From: Bimastos eiseni | Taxonomy: Eukaryota; Annelida; Clitellata; Crassiclitellata; Lumbricidae | Direction: 5' to 3' | DNA length: 64,000 nt | NCBI GenBank assembly: GCA_959347315.1 | Contig: OY365806.1 | Coordinates: 56,850,350-56,914,349, forward strand | Shown here: positions 59,801 through 64,000 of the stretch, one piece after another | Layout of the letters: each line of letters starts with the position of its first letter | Position numbering within the stretch: position 1 is the first letter of the stretch | Notes under the pieces: generated by a model | Database searches by the model: none | Told to the model about the DNA's origin: nothing | The model's input: the letters and a program-made list of their open reading frames with translations, nothing else | Translations under genes and position numbers: made by a program

Positions 59801-62800
59801 GGTCAAGGAACCGTCAGGTCTTTCCAGATTAGATGGAAAGAGACCGGACGGGCAGACCCTGATACCGTGGAGTGGGGGACAGGCCTTACTTTGGGACGCG
59901 ACTGTGGTGGACACAGTGGCCGCTTCTTATATCCCCGAGACAGCGTCCACAGCTGGAGGAGCGCTGGAGATAGCAGCCACAAGGAAACACAAAATATTCT
60001 GAGCTAGAGAAGAAATACACTTTTGTTCCAATCGCTATAGAAACTTTCGGTCCCCTCAATAGTGAGGGCCTCGCCTTTCTGTCTGAGACTGGACGCCGAC
60101 TTTCTACAACTACCGGTGACACCCGAGAGACAAACTTCCTTTTCCAGAACTTGTCGGCATTGATCCAACGTTTCAATGCGGTGGCTTTTCAGGGCACTAT
60201 GTCAAGATTACAATCCACTGACAAGCGGCGACCCAGATAACCTGATGACAGATCCGTTGGCAATGCCAATGATGAATAATAATAATAATAATAAAATAAT
60301 TATTAATAATAATAAAAATAATAATAATAACAACAATAATAATAATAATAATAATAATAATAGCCTCATTCAATTTCACATTGAAAAGCTGCAGTATGAT
60401 TACAAGTATAGTATGAATGGATGATGACAAGTTACTACAGGAATCGAATTTAACATTCGGCAACCATGCAATGCGCCAATCAAATTACGCATCTAATTTA
60501 ACAATAACCAATGCTGGCAAGTGCCAACTAGTGAAAGAAGGATAAGTTAATCTTAGGAAGTAGCAGGAATTGAACGTGCTTCCTCTTCTCTTAACACCGG
60601 TGTGTCATCCATTATTCTATGAACTAACTAAAGCCGCAGAAGACACAGAACTGATCTGACAAGAAATGCATGGATTTAAGAAATCTTCAGACAGTTGATA
60701 AGCAGAGCAAAATGCTCCAATTTAATGCTCAACATGGGAAATAGATAGTGCATTGGAAATGGGTCAAAAGCCAACAGGAAAAAGCCCATTTGGGATGACA
60801 TAACAAAAGAATGCCAGGGCAAGTCAAATCAGAACACCATATACACACACCTCAAGGGAGTCTTGGATGTAATATGACAAAGAAATCAATAGGAAGCAAT
60901 ATCAGCTGTACGAAAATAACAGGCACACTGCAATATATAGAAACATCAATATACAATGGGCCCACCATATAACACCCATTTTAACATAGCCTGATTTCAA
61001 GTATAATTACAAACTGATTTAAGAACACTTGTTCCTTGGGAGAAAAACCTCTCATTAATAGCAACCACGTGCTAGATATACTGCACGAAATTCTAAACTG
61101 CACAGTATTTCTATCAAACAAATGCTGCTTTGAAGGTGTTTAAGATATTCACACTCGACAACATAATTAGTGCCACAAAATTAGTCCTGGATGGAATCTC
61201 ATACACACAGTTTGAAACTTGTTCAGCAGGCCTGACAGTGGTACATCCAAACATTGGATACAAAACATTCCACACATATTAGTTTAAAATAAATTCCATT
61301 TCAACATGTATTTTATAATTAAACAGACTATTCTGCCATCGTTTGCAAGTTCAATTACATCCAAAAAAAGTATCTTGAAAGCACATTCATAGTGACCATA
61401 ATAAGTTCACATGCTACCACTAACCAAAACTGTCTGCAAAATACACAGCTGCATACAAAATAACATTTCATACTCAATGCAGCCATCACCATAACGTGGT
61501 ACCTCATATGGATCCCAAATCCCATATGAAAGCAAATAGCAGTGCATAGCAACAAGGATGAAAACAATTCGATATAGAATACGTTTAAGCAAAACTGTTG
61601 AGTAATGTTAGCACCGCACGAAAACATAAGAGTGTTAAAAGCACAGCAACATCATCCTACACAACCAACCACACACCAACGATTGCATCAGCAACCAACA
61701 AAACAGGACCATTATTTAACATAACTATTTCCAGTGCTATGTCACATCAGAAATAATCAACTCTTATATCAGCACATGAAATTGTCATTAAATAAGATGT
61801 ATTGCTATAAAAGCACCAGTAATACCCATAAAACAAAAGAATCAACAAACAGACAGACAGACAGACTCACATGCACCAGCAATATACAGACCAGGAGCAA
61901 ATTATAATTATAATCAGATGCCTACCTTTTTCCCCTACAAAAGGAAGCGACCATGTGAAGACATCCATGAAGTTTGGCAACCAGTAAGGATGTGGGGAGC
62001 AGTTGAACTGTCGAATGTTCATCACATTATTTTCATATTTCAAAATGGCAGCTGAAACCATAACAATGCAGTTCAGAAACGAAGACTGTACAATCAGCAA
62101 AGAAGTAATTCTGGCTGAACTAAAATCTACATGAACTTAAAATATCCAATGAAATGATGACTTCTGAGACCTTCTGCTGCTATGGACCAGCAATTGCTTT
62201 AGCAGCTGCCCTTCTGTCTTCATTCATTCCAAAATTTATATAGCACCCTTTCAGATAACTACTCAACAGCAGTGTTTATAACAACTATATTTTTCATACT
62301 ATTGCATGTGTCATGTTTTCAAATTATAATTTCTTACATCTCTTGTGACATGCAACTACGTAAATAGTTGATTTGAGTACGATGGAAATTGCGATTTCCA
62401 TAAACATTACGCAGCTCAGTAGCCAATCACTCATGGACCTGTATCTAGTTTACTAGCTACTATTATTGATCACTGTCACTTATGTAAGTATTTCTGCATT
62501 ATTGTCAGATTGTGTTATTTCTAAATAAACGAATATCTATCTAGCACTGTTTGAGTAGCACTGTGTTATAAGACAGATCTATAAGACAGCAACTATGTTC
62601 ACAGAATAGCCGGGTTGTCATTTAAAAGTGCTGTGCATATCTTCAGACACATGAACACACAGCATTCATCAAATTTTAAAAAAAACAGAATAAGAACAGC
62701 TGCATAAATAAGGTAATGACAATCTTCAGTCATACAACTCAATAAGCCAATGTTATGTCTAGCTCTAGGACTCAAACACCAGACATAGCAGTGACAGGAT

Positions 62801-63663
62801 GACAAAGAGAGCACCAAAAGCCACAACATTACGTTGTCAAATGGTGACATGTGGAATGTCAAATCAGAAGTGTAAGAATGGTGTCATCAAAGGTTATACA
62901 CATTACGAAATGTGCCCAACAACAAAACATTTGTACGTATGTGTGTAAAAAATAATACGATCTAAAATATGATAGAATAGAATACAGAACAGAATAAAGC
63001 GTGTTAAAGTACCTCACAAAAGCGCTGTAACTACGACGATTCAACAGATCTTAAGCAAGTGCATCCTAAGACAGCTTGCAAATGTATGCTGTACAGAAAC
63101 AGTGGCAACCATATGCAAGTGTAGCAAGAGACTTCTAGGACGGTTGAATGTACAAGAAGGCATCACTTTACTAAACTCATTTCATACATATTATTGCTAT
63201 ACAGATGTCATCTGTTCACAAAAGCCCTCACTGAGCATTCATCATTGCTTTATCGTGATCATCCCATCACATGAAAAGTAGAGACTGAATAATTGGGCTG
63301 TTACGGCATTCATCCATAATTATTTAGCCCTAGGATATTTTCAAGTCCAGTCTGCAAAGCAGTATTCCTACAACTATACGAAATTGTCTCATTTTTCATG
63401 ACCCTGTACTGGCCATAATAATCATGCGGCTCATTTCGATGTGGCTTGAGCTATCATTCATCTTTCGATATAAACTTGGCAACCACCCTTATTAAGAATG
63501 GTAAGAATTGGCTTCCCTACCATACATATAAAAGTTGATGTCTATTGTAAGACACCTGCAAATGTTACCTTTATTGTTGTATACATCCAGGTAGTTTGGG
63601 GCAGAGAAGATGGTTATCAGTGATGGAAAACCGGTCGATTGGCTTTTTCGGTACATTCTGTAC
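32740..63663 (-). CDS. PPP3CA: Calcineurin A catalytic subunit, C-terminal six exons (5' end outside window)
   Basis: Calcium/calmodulin-dependent protein phosphatase 2B, which dephosphorylates targets such as NFAT. Exons on the minus strand: 63663-63569, 62051-61926, 55074-54997, 36063-35979, 34256-34159 and 32867-32740. All phases agree and all introns are GT-AG. In order the exons encode the last phosphatase strands ([18 protein letters not shown]), the start of the calcineurin-B-binding helix ([18 protein letters not shown]), its end with an acidic linker, the calmodulin-binding segment ([20 protein letters not shown]), the segment beginning [15 protein letters not shown], and the autoinhibitory segment ([17 protein letters not shown]) with the stop. 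The tail skips the ATVEAIEAD-type stretch that is alternatively spliced in vertebrates. The symbol marks the family; vertebrate paralogues A, B and C cannot be told apart here. Metal-site exons lie past 64000. Confidence 0.96.
32945..33176 (-). mobile_element. tRNA-derived SINE, copy 2, with a new 20-bp hairpin
   Basis: Same head and body as the copy at 13584-13809 (GTGTGGCACGGTGGCC, GGGACCTTGAGCAAGTCCTT) and the same end GGGCAATATAAAAT with an ATTGTATTG tail. The expected box B is replaced by one arm of a 20-bp perfect hairpin at 33093-33137. Confidence 0.75.
33093..33137. repeat. Perfect 20-bp stem, 5-nt loop inside a SINE
   Basis: CCACCTCGCTCCATGTGCGC (33093-33112), loop ACTCA, then the exact reverse complement (33118-33137). 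Confidence 0.95.
33510..33666 (+). mobile_element. CR1/L2-type LINE 3' end
   Basis: Translates as [20 protein letters not shown], the usual C-terminal end of this LINE class, then a short 3' UTR ending GGGGTGCTATATAAAT. Confidence 0.5.
34159..34256 (-). CDS. PPP3CA: Calcineurin A exon: post-calmodulin segment
   Basis: Acceptor GTTGTTGTAG, donor GTCAGT. It encodes [20 protein letters not shown] and [13 protein letters not shown], matching the family order. Confidence 0.95.
34560..35636 (+). mobile_element. CR1/L2-type LINE, about 1 kb, broken
   Basis: Plus-strand frames give reverse-transcriptase pieces in order: a motif-A region with [21 protein letters not shown] (motif B, where the QGS triplet is damaged), a [11 protein letters not shown] motif C in another frame near 34880, [18 protein letters not shown], and [16 protein letters not shown]. 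Frameshifts separate them. The 3' end is GGTGCTATATAAATTGC with an ATTG-rich tail at 35612-35636. It inserts between two calcineurin exons, opposite to the gene. The active-site Asp pair is still present, so the element died mainly by frameshift. Confidence 0.8.
35979..36063 (-). CDS. PPP3CA: Calcineurin A exon: calmodulin-binding segment
   Basis: Acceptor GTTTCCAG, donor GTACTC. It encodes [20 protein letters not shown] and ARVFQVLR, the basic amphipathic calmodulin site. Confidence 0.97.
36499..36525. repeat. (CA)n microsatellite
   Basis: About 13 CA units with one interruption. Confidence 0.85.
37792..38053 (+). repeat. tRNA-like sequence, AT array and 30-bp direct repeat
   Basis: 37796-37814 (TAGTGGTTAGTATGCCTGA) resembles a tRNA box A and 37859-37871 (GAGTTCAAATCTT) a weak box B, followed by an AT array (37879-37948). 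A 30-bp segment at 37822-37851 recurs exactly at 38024-38053, and part of it again near 38076. It could be a second, older SINE type or a tRNA pseudogene. Confidence 0.5.
40700..41160 (+). mobile_element. CR1/L2-type LINE C-terminal fragment
   Basis: The frame from 40702 encodes [36 protein letters not shown] and STAGGHLVI, typical of the C-terminus of this LINE class. It ends soon after the coding part with LEHL-like sequence at 41118-41140. Confidence 0.7.
42975..43408. mobile_element. hAT-type MITE, second family
   Basis: Perfect 12-bp inverted ends TAGGGATGAACC and GGTTCATCCCTA. Flanks ACTGCAAC (42967-42974) and AGTGCAAC (43409-43416) match at seven of eight bases, as expected for an aged 8-bp duplication. 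434 bp, no transposase. It differs from the element at 67-589 in both ends and interior. Confidence 0.8.
44803..45020. repeat. 30-31 bp tandem repeat, about 7 copies
   Basis: Unit CTTGATCTCTTTACCTTCCC plus CATCCTCTAT, pyrimidine-rich on the plus strand. Copies differ by a few substitutions and single-base indels, so frames are not kept. Confidence 0.9.
48893..48930 (-). mobile_element. LINE-type 3'-end fragment
   Basis: On the minus strand TAGGGCGCTATTTAAATG followed by ATGAATG tail sequence, like other LINE ends in the window. Confidence 0.35.
52152..52411. mobile_element. Inverted C-rich repeat around (CATA)n, possible MITE
   Basis: The left half has four copies of GGACAATAACCCC-type sequence with C-runs of 10 and 8. 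The right half has four copies of its complement (GGGTAATTGTCC). Between them lies a CATA microsatellite at about 52267-52327. GAACATC flanks both sides (52145-52151 and 52412-52418), a possible 7-bp target duplication. No coding capacity. Confidence 0.6.
54997..55074 (-). CDS. PPP3CA: Calcineurin A exon: helix end and acidic linker
   Basis: Acceptor CGTTACAG, donor GTAAGA. It encodes [17 protein letters not shown] followed by MEDRDDTFE. Confidence 0.97.
55235..55442 (-). mobile_element. tRNA-derived SINE, copy 3
   Basis: Minus-strand head GACCAGTTGGTTAGAGCGC (box A) and GGGTTTGAGCTC (box B), diverged body, end AAGTATCAATACAG with an ATTGTAT tail. It is the most divergent of the four copies. 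Confidence 0.65.
55850..56068 (-). mobile_element. tRNA-derived SINE, copy 4
   Basis: Minus-strand head GTGTGGCATGGTGGCC, box-A-like GATCGGTTAGACC, then a deletion that removes box B. The body and end (GAGCGATATCAAATA, ATTGTATTGT tail) match the other copies. Confidence 0.75.
56691..56843. repeat. (AAT)n microsatellites, 5' side of the RLE LINE
   Basis: Two AAT-rich runs, about 56691-56737 and 56805-56843. The second directly precedes the GC-richer LINE sequence. Confidence 0.85.
57217..60240 (+). pseudogene. LINE polyprotein: zinc finger, reverse transcriptase, endonuclease, inactivated
   Basis: A copy-and-paste enzyme that would nick target DNA and prime reverse transcription. Three open pieces run in order: 57217-58032, 58033-58860 (frame 1) and about 58860-59993 (frame 3), then frame 1 again to TAA 60238-60240. 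Motifs: Cys36, Cys39, His53/55 and Cys62; [34 protein letters not shown] with catalytic Asp; [11 protein letters not shown]; then YLDN where YxDD is required. A CAC-x-HGLSC-RHCNIND knuckle lies near 59660-59760. The nuclease candidate is KRPDG at 59838-59852 with Asp at 59895-59897. Breaks: TGA at 58030-58032, a one-base loss in an A-run near 58857-58862, Asp-to-Asn at 58765-58767, and a frame change at 59991-59994. Few changes otherwise, so the insertion looks fairly recent. Confidence 0.85.
60273..60361. repeat. (AAT)n tract, 3' side of the RLE LINE
   Basis: AAT repeats interrupted by AAA and AAC units. It is either the 3' tail of the LINE or the other half of the target microsatellite. Confidence 0.9.
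61926..62051 (-). CDS. PPP3CA: Calcineurin A exon: calcineurin-B-binding helix
   Basis: Acceptor GGTTTCAG, donor GTAGGC. It encodes [20 protein letters not shown] and the Phe/Leu/Trp-rich helix [19 protein letters not shown] that docks the regulatory subunit. Confidence 0.97.
62052..63568. other. Calcineurin intron (first fully in window)
   Basis: AT-rich with one LINE-type 3' end at 62215-62265. No exon recognised. Confidence 0.65.
62215..62265 (-). mobile_element. CR1/L2-type LINE 3'-end fragment
   Basis: On the minus strand GAAAGGGTGCTATATAAATT followed by TGGAATGAATGAA, the same end and tail style as the LINE at 34560-35636. Confidence 0.5.
63569..63663 (-). CDS. PPP3CA: Calcineurin A exon: end of phosphatase core
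   Basis: Acceptor TTATGAAACAG, donor GTAACA. It encodes [20 protein letters not shown] and [11 protein letters not shown], nearly identical to animal calcineurin A. Confidence 0.96.
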
Positions 63664-64000
63664 CTGTTTCATAAACAATAATTATTCTAAAAATCAGCAA
63701 CTTGGTTCTTCGTTGGAACTGTAATGCATGCGTATCTATTGATATTGCGTGCAGCTTTCGTACCCTTCCAAGCTGTGCCTTTGATCTTGAAATGGTTGGA
63801 TTTTGATGAAAAATATCTAAAGTTTACTCAAGAGTTTAATGCAATAAGACTGAAATCAACATTAAGAACCTGTTGAAAATGGTCTACTTAAAAATTTCAG
63901 TCTATTGACTTGTCAATCCTATTACAGAAGGAAACTGTCTTGAAAAACATTGTACACAAAACCTCATGTAAATAGCTTTATTTATGTGTGAAGTAGTAGT
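63664..64000. other. Calcineurin intron, runs off the window
   Basis: Intron sequence upstream of the exon at 63569-63663. The preceding exon is not in the window. Confidence 0.7.

Larger units (their letters stand above)
56844..60361 (+). mobile_element. RLE-type non-LTR retrotransposon in an AAT microsatellite
   Basis: A near full-length LINE lies between an AAT run ending at 56843 and another at about 60273-60361. It has a 5' leader of about 370 bases, one long broken frame (57217-60240) and a short 3' UTR. Domain order is N-terminal Cys/His finger, reverse transcriptase, Cys/His knuckle and a PD...D nuclease motif, as in the R2/R4-type single-frame LINEs. Its GC content is well above the AT-rich host DNA. 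It is antisense to calcineurin. The exact clade is uncertain. Confidence 0.75.
55075..61925. other. Calcineurin 6.85-kb intron
   Basis: Carries two SINE copies, a duplicated 50-bp sequence (55468 and 56514), AAT microsatellites and the 3-kb RLE-type LINE. Nothing recognised in 60362-61925. Confidence 0.7.

Overview
The window is nuclear DNA from an animal, most likely a non-vertebrate. Evidence: AT-rich sequence, spliced genes with GT-AG introns, four recognisable or clearly coding genes, and many decayed transposable elements. LSM11 belongs to the U7 snRNP that processes animal histone mRNAs. The kinase, LSM11 and calcineurin are all divergent from their vertebrate counterparts. An early-branching marine animal is possible, but that is inference.

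Layout. (1) 1-5459, plus strand: the 3' part of a casein kinase 1 delta/epsilon gene in five exons, with upstream exons outside the window. Its introns hold a complete hAT-type MITE with a perfect 8-bp target duplication and an internal 24-bp minisatellite, and an RTE-like LINE fragment. (2) 5460-14158: no gene recognised; contains a short non-autonomous Helitron (10962-11447) and a tRNA-derived SINE. (3) 14159-16976, plus strand: a four-exon gene for a two-pass membrane protein of unknown family, followed by a 136-bp foldback element. (4) 23146-19529, minus strand: LSM11 in four exons, including a GC-AG intron. (5) 23147-32739: intergenic, with a broken CR1/L2-type LINE and simple repeats. 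(6) 63663-32740, minus strand: the last six exons of the calcineurin A gene, with introns up to 18.9 kb. They cover the end of the phosphatase domain, the calcineurin-B-binding helix, the calmodulin-binding segment, the autoinhibitory segment and the stop codon. Earlier exons lie beyond 64000.

The calcineurin introns carry many guests: CR1/L2 LINE pieces, three more SINE copies, a second hAT MITE, an inverted C-rich repeat around a CATA microsatellite, a 30-bp tandem array, and a 3-kb GC-rich LINE with a probable restriction-like endonuclease. That LINE lies between AAT microsatellites and is disabled by one stop, two frameshifts and an Asp-to-Asn change in the reverse-transcriptase active site.

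The four genes are not an operon and share no obvious pathway. I see no sign of a new multi-gene system. The most interesting material is the set of mobile elements with readable boundaries, and the splice-site structure of LSM11 and the membrane-protein gene. All exon models were made by eye from reading frame, splice sites and family knowledge.
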